Positions 1 through 6,571 are shown, counted from the first letter of the stretch. The stretch is 14,736 nucleotides of DNA from an uncultured Actinomycetes bacterium (GCA_903951185.1 CAJBBC010000057.1:1-14736), one strand, 5' to 3'. Numbers and translations: made by a program. Notes: generated by a model from the letters alone, not told the origin.

Positions 1-900
1 AGCATGCTTAGTCGCTTCTGGATGATTAATTGTTGGTTGAAACTCATGTGTGTATTCCACCTCTACCGAAGCACCATAACTAGAAGCAATTCCCGCACAT
101 ATTTCACGCATTCTCGTTTCGATTAAAGTGCTTACACTCTGCTCAAACGTTCGAGTATCGCCTTTAATAATCACTTCACTAGGAACAGCATTTCGAGACC
201 CATCTGAAATAAATTCAGTACACGAGACAACTGCTGATAAATCAGGATCCACACTCCTACTCACAATTGTTTGTAGCGCAAGTACAATTTCTGATCCAAT
301 TACAAGTGGATCAATTAGCATCTGTGGTCTTGAAGCATGGCCGCCTCGACCAGTTATCGTGATCACAAAATTATCTTCGCTGGCCATTAGTGGACCTTCA
401 CGGGTTAAAAGATGTCCGGCGGGCGAGCCAGGCACATTGTGAATTCCATGTATCTCGTCCATAGGAAAGCGTTCAAATAATCCGTCATCAATCATCGCTT
501 GCGCACCGAGTCCCGGTTCTTCTGCCGGTTGAAATAAAAAGTGCACAGTTCCGTTAATCGAGGTGTCATTAATAAGTTCAGCAGCAGCGCCCAGAACCAT
601 CGTCATATGTCCGTCATGTCCACAGGCATGCATGGCGCCATCATTTTTCGACTTATAAGAGACAGCAGATTTTTCCAGCAGCGGTAAACCATCTAAGTCG
701 GCGCGAAGGCCTATTGTTTTTTTGCCAGAACCTCGCGTTAAAGTTCCAATTACTCCGGTACCACCGATCCCAGTGGTTACTTCAAGGCCAAGAAGTCGCA
801 GCTGCTCGGCGATATATTCTGCAGTTTTATGCTCGTTAAATGCTGTCTCAGCAATTTCATGCAACGAATGGCGCCAGGTTATTAGTTGTGCAGTTGTCAT
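1..900 (-). CDS. M20D family amidohydrolase / aminoacylase (partial, C-terminus beyond window)
   Basis: This is the first 300 residues of a zinc or manganese peptidase-family M20 subfamily D hydrolase (hippurate hydrolase / N-acyl-amino-acid amidohydrolase group). The frame is open to the window edge, so the 3' end is missing. Visible motifs are HACGHDGH at residues 91-98 (Cys93 and His95 are expected metal ligands), QPAEE at 124-128 (catalytic and ligand Glu pair), GIHN at 152-155, and GGHASRP at 186-192 in the dimerisation-domain region. These enzymes remove acyl groups from N-acylated amino acids or related amides in the cytoplasm; the substrate cannot be read from sequence. The ATG start at 900 has no Shine-Dalgarno, but TAACCT lies 7 bases upstream of the start codon, suggesting a leaderless or near-leaderless message. 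Upstream lie the two terminators that follow ssrA, so it is probably transcribed on its own. Confidence 0.88.
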   Translation of the reverse strand, partial: MTTAQLITWRHSLHEIAETAFNEHKTAEYIAEQLRLLGLEVTTGIGGTGVIGTLTRGSGKKTIGLRADLDGLPLLEKSAVSYKSKNDGAMHACGHDGHMTMVLGAAAELINDTSINGTVHFLFQPAEEPGLGAQAMIDDGLFERFPMDEIHGIHNVPGSPAGHLLTREGPLMASEDNFVITITGRGGHASRPQMLIDPLVIGSEIVLALQTIVSRSVDPDLSAVVSCTEFISDGSRNAVPSEVIIKGDTRTFEQSVSTLIETRMREICAGIASSYGASVEVEYTHEFQPTINHPEATKHA

Positions 901-907
901 ACTGTCG

Positions 908-913
908 AGGTTA
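908..913 (-). promoter_or_regulatory. candidate -10 hexamer (TAACCT) of the M20 gene
   Basis: TAACCT fits the actinobacterial -10 pattern TANNNT and sits at -13 to -8 of the ATG, one base off the exact leaderless spacing seen at five other starts in this window. No Shine-Dalgarno is visible. Inferred from position only. Confidence 0.4.
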
Positions 914-942
914 TCTAATATTTACAGTTCTCTCCCAAGAAC

Positions 943-970
943 AAAAAAGACCCGGCGCATAGGCCGAGTC
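943..970 (-). terminator. intrinsic terminator between ssrA and the M20 gene
   Basis: Read on the minus strand, GACTCGGC pairs with GCCGGGTC (8 bp with one G-U wobble, six-base loop) and is followed by six T. The other strand also has a T-run after the stem, so it may work in both directions. It lies 10 bases beyond the displaced copy of the tmRNA 3' end (980-994), so it may be the original ssrA terminator. Confidence 0.75.
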
Positions 971-979
971 ATTTTTGTG

Positions 980-994
980 GTGGAGATGCCGGGA
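980..994 (-). repeat. 15-bp displaced copy of the tmRNA 3' terminus
   Basis: The plus-strand sequence gtggagatgccggga occurs here and again at 1083-1097, where it is the acceptor-arm end of ssrA. The two copies are direct repeats 103 bases apart. Identity stops at both ends, so the T-arm is not duplicated. On the minus strand this copy continues to CCACCA, an encoded CCA end, whereas the copy attached to the functional gene reads CCACTA. This is the layout left when an element integrates at a tRNA or tmRNA 3' end and carries its own replacement end. A local duplication is the alternative. Confidence 0.7.
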
Positions 995-1020
995 GCCGTC
1001 GCGCCGATGGCGCTCCTCCC
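991..1020. repeat. GC-rich imperfect inverted repeat in the ssrA downstream segment
   Basis: GGGAG at 991-995 pairs with CTCCC at 1016-1020. Inside it GCGCC pairs with GGCGC around the three-base loop GAT. The segment lies between the duplicated tmRNA ends and is more GC-rich than its surroundings. It has no T-tract, so it is not an obvious terminator; its role is unknown. Confidence 0.55.
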
Positions 1021-1045
1021 GATTCCCGTTGCATTTCCAAAAATA

Positions 1046-1081
1046 AAAAACGGTTTACCCGAACATGGGTAAACCGTTTTT
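1046..1081 (-). terminator. strong intrinsic terminator directly after ssrA
   Basis: A perfect 15-bp inverted repeat (AAAAACGGTTTACCC, loop of six, then its complement) begins two bases beyond the tmRNA discriminator base. The A/T ends supply a T-run on either strand, so it can stop transcription in both directions. It is the present terminator of the tmRNA transcript. Confidence 0.85.
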
Positions 1082-1083
1082 AG

Positions 1084-1445
1084 TGGAGATGCCGGGAATC
1101 GAACCCGGGTCCTTAGGTGAAGATTTGGTTATTCTCCGAGCGCAGTTTGGATTAGCTTTTCTCTGCCCCGACGTTCACCCAAACGAGATGTCGACAGGCA
1201 CAGCTACTGTTTAATTTCCCTCGACGACCCGTAACCGGCTGTCTTGGTAAGTTCCCTAAATGACGACAGGGTCCGGAGCGGGAACGCCCCCGGTCTATCG
1301 GATTTCAGGCTAGCTTATGCAGCTAGGGCGAAATCAGTGCGGTTTTGTTTGGCACTTATTGTTTTTGCTGGACGTTTACGAGATGACCAACATTCTCGGC
1401 TCGCTTCTCCCATTTCGACTACCAAAGTCGAAACCGTTCATCCCC
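1084..1445 (-). ncRNA. ssrA: transfer-messenger RNA (tmRNA)
   Basis: tmRNA rescues ribosomes stalled on broken messages by acting first as alanyl-tRNA and then as a template for a degradation tag. The 5' end GGGGATG (1445-1439) pairs with CATCTCC (1091-1085) as a seven-base acceptor stem with one G-U. The 5' region GGGGATGAACGGTTTCGAC and the T-arm CCGGG-TTCGATT-CCCGG are diagnostic. The tag frame runs from 1368 to 1315. The discriminator is A at 1084; the next genomic bases are CTA, so the CCA tail is not encoded and must be added enzymatically. The length is 362 nt, usual for one-piece tmRNAs. Possible promoter boxes lie in 1480-1520 on the minus strand, but none is convincing; RNase P would trim any 5' leader. 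Confidence 0.96.
1315..1368 (-). other. tmRNA proteolysis-tag reading frame
   Basis: The frame begins at resume codon GCA (1368-1366), reads AKTISAKQNRTDFALAA, and ends at TAA (1317-1315). The final ALAA is the conserved degron recognised by ClpXP-type proteases. The 17-residue length and the NRT-x-FALAA ending resemble actinobacterial tags. The resume codon is inferred from the family pattern. Confidence 0.85.
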
Positions 1446-1548
1446 AAGTTTTTGAGGTGTACGTGTGGGTACCACCAATATTTAGTTATGTGTTAATTGT
1501 AAATGAAATAACCGACTATATAAACGCTTGAAAATGCTGAATTATTCC

Positions 1549-2748
1549 TTAACGGATCTCACTTAGTGCATTAAGTAGTCGATCGATCTCTTCTTCAGTG
1601 TTGTATGGCGCAAGACCAGCACGAACTGCGCCGCCGTCACCAAGACCTAGATGGCGAGAACATTCAATTGCGTAGAAATTACCAGCTGGTGCATTGATTT
1701 TCTTACCAGCTAATTCCAGATAGATTTTCTGAGAATCTACGCCAGCCAAGCTAAATAACTCAGTTGGAGTCTTACTTCGCGCATTACTGTAAATAGTCAC
1801 ATTCTCCATTTGCTCAAGGCCCGTACGTAAACGATGGCTAAGGGCATGTTCGTGAACTTCAGCTGCCCCCATGGAACTAACAATTCGTTCACGGCGTGAA
1901 CCTTTTGAGTCAGGATCCATCCCTGCAATGAAATCAACGGCTGCAGTTATGCCAGCTAGTAATTCGTATTGCAAAGTGCCAAGTTCAAAACGCTCTGGAA
2001 CTCGCTCAGTTGAAGGTAATAACTTATCTGGATGCAGTGATTCAAGTAACTCTGGCTTTGCAGTCATTACCCCAATATGTGGTCCAAAGAATTTGTAAGG
2101 TGAGCAGCCATAAAAATCAGCGCCCATTGCGGCCACATCAACAACAGTATGTGCTGTGTTATGTACACCATCTACGTAAAGTAGTGCGCCGGCAGCGTGT
2201 ACTACTTTTGAAATGGCTGGAATATCTGGTTTAGTTCCTAGAATATTTCCTGCGGCAGTAATGGCAACTAACTTTGTTCGCTCATTAACTACAGATTCAA
2301 CATCAGAAACATCTAAGTGTCCTGTGGCTGGATCGAATTCAATCCAACGCAGTGTTGCTCCTGACTTTTCGGCGTAACGTACCCATGGACGTACGTTGGC
2401 ATCATGATCAAGTTTTGAGACAACGATTTCGTCACCAGGTTTCCAGCCTTGGGCAAGTGTGCGAGCAAAATCAAAAGTCAATTGCGTCATACTGCGCCCA
2501 AAGACAACTCCACGCGCATCGACATTTAATAAATCCGCAATTGCACTTCGGGCACCATCAACTGAAGCCTCGGCAGCGCGCTCTGCTTCAGTGTTCACAC
2601 CTTGATTAGCTAGCGGACCAGTGATTGTTTCGTAAATCGCTTTACCCACGGAATCCGGGGTTTGCGTACCACCAGGACCGTCAAAATGAGCAACGCCTGA
2701 TTTCAGACTAGGGAACTGAGCACGTACTTGATCAACATTAAAGGCCAT
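1549..2748 (-). CDS. class V aminotransferase, cysteine desulfurase-like
   Basis: A 399-residue fold-type I PLP enzyme resembling the cysteine desulfurase-like class V subfamily typified by Vibrio VC1184. The N-terminal FDGPGGTQTP motif (residues 22-31), His115 in KLDHDANV, Asp193 in YVDGVHN (PLP ring nitrogen contact), and Lys219 in SPYKFFGPH (Schiff-base lysine) are all present, so the cofactor site is intact. I see no clear mobile-loop cysteine of the kind IscS/SufS use for sulfur transfer, so desulfurase activity is uncertain; the reaction may be another PLP elimination or transamination. It begins 9 bases after the TRIC gene's stop on the same strand and is probably co-transcribed. A TANNNT hexamer at exactly -12 of its ATG suggests a second, internal leaderless promoter. 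No terminator is visible in the 103 bases before ssrA. Confidence 0.88.
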   Translation of the reverse strand: MAFNVDQVRAQFPSLKSGVAHFDGPGGTQTPDSVGKAIYETITGPLANQGVNTEAERAAEASVDGARSAIADLLNVDARGVVFGRSMTQLTFDFARTLAQGWKPGDEIVVSKLDHDANVRPWVRYAEKSGATLRWIEFDPATGHLDVSDVESVVNERTKLVAITAAGNILGTKPDIPAISKVVHAAGALLYVDGVHNTAHTVVDVAAMGADFYGCSPYKFFGPHIGVMTAKPELLESLHPDKLLPSTERVPERFELGTLQYELLAGITAAVDFIAGMDPDSKGSRRERIVSSMGAAEVHEHALSHRLRTGLEQMENVTIYSNARSKTPTELFSLAGVDSQKIYLELAGKKINAPAGNFYAIECSRHLGLGDGGAVRAGLAPYNTEEEIDRLLNALSEIR

Positions 2749-2754
2749 GGCTTA

Positions 2755-2760
2755 ATGCTA
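2755..2760 (-). promoter_or_regulatory. candidate leaderless -10 (TAGCAT) for the aminotransferase
   Basis: TAGCAT occupies -12 to -7 relative to the ATG at 2748, placing the transcription start on the A of ATG. Its TAG is also the stop codon of the TRIC gene. No convincing Shine-Dalgarno precedes the ATG. Pattern inference supported by the same spacing at four other genes. Confidence 0.5.
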
Positions 2761-3438
2761 TTTATGCTTGAGGCGTCTTGTCCGCTCAACCCATACTTTT
2801 GGCTTCAAATCATCTGGCATGGGTGCATCCCAGCCTCGCCAAAGTGACATACCTCGAATTGCGATAACAATGGCAATCGTACTTAGTTCAGCAAACTGAA
2901 TTACGCCAAGTTCGTACCAAAATACAAACCAGATAGCGCCAAAAAGCGCCACTGAAGCCAACCAAGGACCTCTACTCATAATGTCTGGAGTTTTACCTGT
3001 TAGTACATCACCCAGGATTCCACCACCAATTGCAGTTAGTGTGCCAATGAAAATAACTGAACCGAGTGGCATTCCAAAAATTAAAGCTTTCTCGGCACCA
3101 ATTACAACGAACATGCCGATCACTACAGCATCAAGTCCATAAAAAACTTTCTTGAACTTTAGAATTTGATTTCCAATAACAGCACCAACAATCGAGAAGA
3201 ATGCGGCTGTAGGAACGTATCGACTTTGCATTAACGGATTGATTGGCGCATTTAACAGTAAGTCGCGAATTATGCTGCCACCAAAGCCAAGCAGCATTCC
3301 CATGAAGAGAACACCAACAAGTGGAGCTTTACGAGAAGTGGCCAAAGTCGCACCATAGATTGCACCGACAGCGACAGCGCCCAGATCTATCCAGAGGGGT
3401 AAAGCGATTGGAGCAACGATTTGTGGTTCAAACTGCAC
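2758..3438 (-). CDS. TRIC / UPF0126 family membrane protein (probable cation channel)
   Basis: A 226-residue polytopic protein of the trimeric intracellular cation channel family (formerly UPF0126, YicG-like). Two tandem three-helix halves are visible, each with a glycine-rich helix break: GFGGSIIRDLLL at residues 51-62 and AIGGGILGDVLTG at 136-148. The short basic tail (TRRLKHK) should be cytoplasmic. Bacterial relatives form homotrimeric cation-permeable pores, though some YicG-type proteins have been linked to small-molecule export, so the substrate is open. I chose GTG at 3438 over the longer TTG frame at 3468 because AGGAG (3448-3444) sits five bases upstream of the GTG. It heads a two-gene unit with the aminotransferase and is divergent from the PEPCK gene. 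Confidence 0.85.
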   Translation of the reverse strand: MQFEPQIVAPIALPLWIDLGAVAVGAIYGATLATSRKAPLVGVLFMGMLLGFGGSIIRDLLLNAPINPLMQSRYVPTAAFFSIVGAVIGNQILKFKKVFYGLDAVVIGMFVVIGAEKALIFGMPLGSVIFIGTLTAIGGGILGDVLTGKTPDIMSRGPWLASVALFGAIWFVFWYELGVIQFAELSTIAIVIAIRGMSLWRGWDAPMPDDLKPKVWVERTRRLKHK

Positions 3439-3503
3439 TGTTACTCCTGTTGCTGGTGTGAATAACAAGGCTATCGTCTGGACCTAAATTCACCGATTTT
3501 CGA

Positions 3504-3519
3504 TGTGTGCTTGATCACA
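3504..3519. promoter_or_regulatory. CRP/GlxR-like palindrome in the PEPCK upstream region
   Basis: The sequence TGTGT-GCTTGA-TCACA matches the CRP-family consensus TGTGA-N6-TCACA at nine of ten conserved positions. In Corynebacterium the cAMP-responsive GlxR binds such sites near central carbon genes. It lies 113 bases before the PEPCK ATG and 66 bases from the divergent TRIC start, so it could serve either. Binding is inferred; no regulator gene is in the window. Confidence 0.5.
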
Positions 3520-3541
3520 ACCGTGTATTTTCAAGGAATAT

Positions 3542-3620
3542 AGCGGGATGCCGCTTTCCCGAAATGCGGTTTAGGGTGCATTCTTTATCTAATCCCTGGC
3601 AATTACGTCAGGGTTTTGTT
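3542..3620 (+). promoter_or_regulatory. structured PEPCK leader with competing hairpins and an attenuator-like stem
   Basis: AGCGG (3542-3546) pairs with CCGCT (3551-3555), but CCGC (3551-3554) can instead pair with GCGG (3566-3569). Further on CCCTG (3594-3598) pairs with CAGGG (3609-3613), followed by TTTTGTTT, a weak terminator shape directly before the PEPCK ribosome site. AGGG (3573-3576) could pair with CCCT (3594-3597) and undo that stem. This is compatible with an attenuator, but no known riboswitch class is recognised and the stems are short. Confidence 0.35.
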
Positions 3621-3631
3621 TAGGAGCTCTA

Positions 3632-5449
3632 ATGAGTACGTCAGCAATCCCTGGACTGTTTCCTGCACCCACAGAAAACAAGCGACTAATTGCATGGATT
3701 GAAGAAGTAGCCCAGCTGACCCAACCAGATCGAATTCAGTGGTGTGATGGCTCTGATGCTGAGTGGACTCAGCTAACTGAACTACTTGTTGAGTTAGGCA
3801 CTTTCACACGCTTAAATCCTGAAATTCGACCAAACTCATTTTTAGCGCGCTCCAACCCAACGGACGTTGCTCGCGTTGAAGACCGTACTTTTATTTGTTC
3901 AGTAAAAGAAGAAGATGCTGGCCCAACAAATAACTGGGTTGAGCCATCTGAAATGAAAGAAACTCTGCGCAATGTTTTCAAAGGATGTATGCGCGGTCGC
4001 ACTATGTATGTGGTGCCATTCTCAATGGGCCCACTTGGTTCAGCAATCTCCGCACTTGGCGTTGAGTTAACTGATTCACCATATGTTGCAGTAAGTATGC
4101 GGATGATGACTCGCATGGGTAAAGCAGCGCTTGATTTAATCGGTCCAAATGGAGATTTTGTCCCTGCACTTCATTCAGTGGGAATGCCACTTGAACCAGG
4201 CCAAAAAGATGTTTCTTGGCCATGCAGTGACACTAAGTACATTGTTCAATTCCCAGAAGAACGTGAAATCTGGTCCTACGGATCAGGTTATGGCGGTAAC
4301 GCATTACTGGGTAAAAAAGCTTTTGCACTTCGAATTGCATCTGTCATGGCCCGTGACGAAATGTGGCTAGCTGAACACATGTTGATTCTCAAGTTAACTT
4401 CACCGCAGAAGCAGGTGCATTACATCGCAGCAGCTTTCCCATCCGGTTGTGGCAAAACTAACTTAGCCATGCTTGATCCAACCATTCCAGGCTGGAAAGT
4501 TGAAACTATTGGTGATGATATTTGCTGGATGCGACCAGGCAAAGATGGCCGACTCTACGCAATCAATCCAGAATTTGGATTCTTTGGTGTAGCGCCAGGC
4601 ACGGGCATGAAAACAAATGCGAATGCTATTAAGTCGCTTTATGCCAATTCAGTTTTCACAAACGTCGCCTTAACTGATGACGGTGACATCTGGTGGGAAG
4701 GCTTAACTGACGAACCACCAGCGCACTTAATCGACTGGAAAGGTAATGACTGGACTCCTGATTCAACAGAACTTTCTAGTCACGGAAATTCACGCTTCAC
4801 TGCGCCCGCTACCCAGTGTCCAACAATTGCCGATAACTGGGAAGATCCAGCTGGAGTTCCGATTTCAGCGATCTTATTTGGTGGACGTCGCGCAACTAAT
4901 GTTCCGTTAGTTGCTCAGTCATTTAGCTGGAACCATGGCGTATTCATGGGTGCAACCGTTTCATCTGAAATGACCGCAGCTGCTGTAGGTGGAATGGGTC
5001 AACTCCGCCGCGATCCTTTTGCAATGTTGCCATTCTGTGGTTACAACATGGCAGATTACTGGGATCACTGGGTTGATATGGGCGAACAGTTCAGCAATTT
5101 ACCGAAAATTTTCCAAGTTAACTGGTTCCGCAAAGATCAAGACGGAAAATTTATATGGCCAGGATTTGGTGAAAATTCAAGAGTTCTAGCTTGGGTAGTT
5201 GATCGCCTTGAAGGACGTGTTGAAGGAATTGAATCTCCACTTGGTATTTTGCCAAAGATGGAAGATCTTAATCTTGCAGGTTTAGATATTTCTACAAAAG
5301 AGCTAGCTGAATTATTCAACATTGATAAGAATTCATGGCTCGAGGAATGCAAACTTACTGATGAGTACTTTGAGATGTTTGGAGATCGAATTCCAGAAGA
5401 GCTAGATGCTGAACTTAAGGGCCTCAAAGAGCGCTTAGTTAAGAGTTAA
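3632..5449 (+). CDS. pckG: phosphoenolpyruvate carboxykinase (GTP)
   Basis: Interconverts oxaloacetate plus GTP with PEP, CO2 and GDP, linking the TCA cycle to gluconeogenesis in the cytoplasm. The 605-residue length and motifs fit the GTP-dependent class. RSNPTDVARVEDRTF (residues 73-87) supplies the PEP-site arginine. SYGSGYGGNALLGKK (215-229) contains the metal-site lysine region. FPSGCGKTN (269-277) is the kinase-1 P-loop with the hyper-reactive Cys273 of this class. GDDICWM (294-300) is kinase-2, and FGGRR (416-420) lies in the nucleotide-binding region. Start ATG is set by AGGAG (3622-3626) five bases upstream. It is apparently monocistronic, with its own structured leader and a CRP/GlxR-like site. 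No strong terminator follows; the next gene has its own promoter 20 bases on. Confidence 0.97.
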   Translation: MSTSAIPGLFPAPTENKRLIAWIEEVAQLTQPDRIQWCDGSDAEWTQLTELLVELGTFTRLNPEIRPNSFLARSNPTDVARVEDRTFICSVKEEDAGPTNNWVEPSEMKETLRNVFKGCMRGRTMYVVPFSMGPLGSAISALGVELTDSPYVAVSMRMMTRMGKAALDLIGPNGDFVPALHSVGMPLEPGQKDVSWPCSDTKYIVQFPEEREIWSYGSGYGGNALLGKKAFALRIASVMARDEMWLAEHMLILKLTSPQKQVHYIAAAFPSGCGKTNLAMLDPTIPGWKVETIGDDICWMRPGKDGRLYAINPEFGFFGVAPGTGMKTNANAIKSLYANSVFTNVALTDDGDIWWEGLTDEPPAHLIDWKGNDWTPDSTELSSHGNSRFTAPATQCPTIADNWEDPAGVPISAILFGGRRATNVPLVAQSFSWNHGVFMGATVSSEMTAAAVGGMGQLRRDPFAMLPFCGYNMADYWDHWVDMGEQFSNLPKIFQVNWFRKDQDGKFIWPGFGENSRVLAWVVDRLEGRVEGIESPLGILPKMEDLNLAGLDISTKELAELFNIDKNSWLEECKLTDEYFEMFGDRIPEELDAELKGLKERLVKS

Positions 5450-5455
5450 GTTGCT

Positions 5456-5473
5456 ACCTACTAAAGTGTAGGT
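5456..5473 (+). promoter_or_regulatory. leaderless -10 (TAAAGT) framed by a perfect inverted repeat, DUF3039 gene
   Basis: ACCTAC (5456-5461) and GTAGGT (5468-5473) are perfect inverted arms, and the six bases between them, TAAAGT, are the -10 hexamer at exactly -12 to -7 of the ATG at 5474. The repeat may be an operator masking the promoter or coincidental symmetry. Confidence 0.55.
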
Positions 5474-5743
5474 ATGACTGAAAAAGAGTTTCGCACTGAA
5501 GGTGGACTGCTCGTTGACGAGCGCACCGAAGAAAAAACTCAAGCCGGCGATCACGAGCGTTTTGCACACTATGTGAAAAAAGAAAGAATCGTTGAGAGCG
5601 CTGTCCTTGGCGGAGCAGTAGTTGCACTTTGTGGAAAAGTTTGGGTACCCAATCGAGATCCTGGCAAGTTTCCGGTTTGCCCAGAATGCAAAGAGATTTT
5701 TGAAGGTATGCCACCAGGTGACAACGAGGGTTCTGACTCGTAG
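5474..5743 (+). CDS. DUF3039 protein, small putative zinc-binding
   Basis: An 89-residue acidic protein matching DUF3039, a family found in Actinobacteria. The conserved core GDHERFAHYVKKERI (residues 25-39) is followed by ALCGKVWVPNRDPGKFPVCPEC and EIFEGM. Cys53, Cys69 and Cys72, together with His27 or His32, look like a zinc ribbon, so it probably binds one zinc. The biochemical role is unknown. It starts the plus-strand cluster with clpS and DUF2017, suggesting a link to protein turnover or a housekeeping role. There is no signal peptide or membrane segment. Translation probably initiates on a leaderless message, because the bases before ATG form the -10 region and leave no room for a ribosome site. 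Confidence 0.85.
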   Translation: MTEKEFRTEGGLLVDERTEEKTQAGDHERFAHYVKKERIVESAVLGGAVVALCGKVWVPNRDPGKFPVCPECKEIFEGMPPGDNEGSDS

Positions 5744-5780
5744 CGTTCCATCATTTCGTTTTGCATGGCAAACTACAAGT

Positions 5781-6062
5781 GTGAGTATTGCCCCACTTGA
5801 AGTAGCGCAGCTGGATTTGGCAACAGCCAGACCTTGGGTGACTATCGTGTGGAACGATCCAATTAATTTAATGACTTATGTAACTTTTGTTTTCCAAGAT
5901 TATTTTGGCTACGACAAAGCTAAAGCCGAAAAACTAATGCTAGATGTACACGATAAAGGCCGAGCAGTAGTCAGTTCGGGTTCACGCGAAGAAATGGAGC
6001 GTGATGTCGCCGCGATGCATTCGTACGGTTTATGGGCAACTACGCAGCGAGATGATGCGTAG
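5781..6062 (+). CDS. clpS: ATP-dependent Clp protease adaptor ClpS
   Basis: ClpS delivers proteins with N-terminal aromatic or leucine residues (N-degrons) to the ClpC/ClpA-ClpP protease. With GTG at 5781 the product is 93 residues, close to the mycobacterial protein. Hallmarks are WVTIVWNDPINLMTYV with the alpha-amino-binding Asn25-Asp26, the helix YDKAKAEKLMLDVHDKG with the pocket His57, and the AVVSSGSREEMERD segment. The frame stays open upstream into the DUF3039 gene, but residues before the GTG resemble no ClpS and no other in-frame start is attractive. No clear ribosome site precedes the GTG; CAAACT at -12 is only a near match to TANNNT. The stop TAG shares its last G with the DUF2017 start, indicating coupling. 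Confidence 0.9.
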   Translation: MSIAPLEVAQLDLATARPWVTIVWNDPINLMTYVTFVFQDYFGYDKAKAEKLMLDVHDKGRAVVSSGSREEMERDVAAMHSYGLWATTQRDDA

Positions 6063-6571
6063 TGTTTAAACGAACACTTAGAGGAAAAGTAATCCTCAAT
6101 CTCACTCAAGATGAACGAAATCTTTTGGTTGATTTATATCGCCAGATGCAAGACTTACTTGAAAGTCCACAGGTGCCGGAGAATTCTGACCCACTGGCAC
6201 GACTTGTTGGACTAGAGGGACCAACCGAAAGCCCAAGTGATCCAGCAGTTGCCAGACTTTTTCCAGTTGCGTATTTGGATGATGAAATCGCGGCTGCAGA
6301 TTTTCGCCGCTATACCGAACCAGATTTACGAAGTGAAAAACTTTCGAATTTAGGTTTAGTAGCGCAATTACTTCAAAGTGATACAGAAAAACTCGAATTA
6401 TCTGAACAGCAATCAAACGCATGGCTACGTTCACTAAATGACCTGCGGCTTGTCTTAGGCACCCGAATAGGCGTGGGTGAGGATTATCGTGAAGAAGAAA
6501 ATGATGATCCAGGTTTTCATTTATACGACTATCTGACTTACTTACAAGGTTCTTTAATCGATGCCCTTTAG
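6062..6571 (+). CDS. DUF2017 protein
   Basis: A 169-residue soluble protein of family DUF2017, the M. tuberculosis Rv1332 type, almost always found next to clpS in Actinobacteria. It opens with a short strand (FKRTLRGKVILNLTQDE, residues 2-18) followed by predicted helices rich in Leu, Glu and Asp. The C-terminal half holds LRSLNDLRLVLGTRIGV and HLYDYLTYLQGSL, conserved features of the family. Its function is not established; the neighbourhood suggests a partner or modulator of ClpS. GTG at 6062 overlaps the clpS stop by one base, so translation is coupled. It has no signal peptide, transmembrane helix or catalytic motif that I can recognise. Confidence 0.85.
   Translation: MFKRTLRGKVILNLTQDERNLLVDLYRQMQDLLESPQVPENSDPLARLVGLEGPTESPSDPAVARLFPVAYLDDEIAAADFRRYTEPDLRSEKLSNLGLVAQLLQSDTEKLELSEQQSNAWLRSLNDLRLVLGTRIGVGEDYREEENDDPGFHLYDYLTYLQGSLIDAL

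Noticed and set aside
981..1020. A second tRNA or tmRNA gene suggested by the acceptor-like end
   Set aside because: Only the last 15 bases match ssrA; there is no T-arm, anticodon arm or 5' partner.
128..1072. Plus-strand open frames of 104 and 116 residues
   Set aside because: The first (128-442) lies wholly antisense to the M20 gene. The second (722-1072) is antisense to its 5' part and then runs through the terminator region. The compositions are not protein-like.
1244..1531. Plus-strand 95-residue frame
   Set aside because: It is antisense to the tmRNA gene, whose structure accounts for the sequence, and runs on into the intergenic region.
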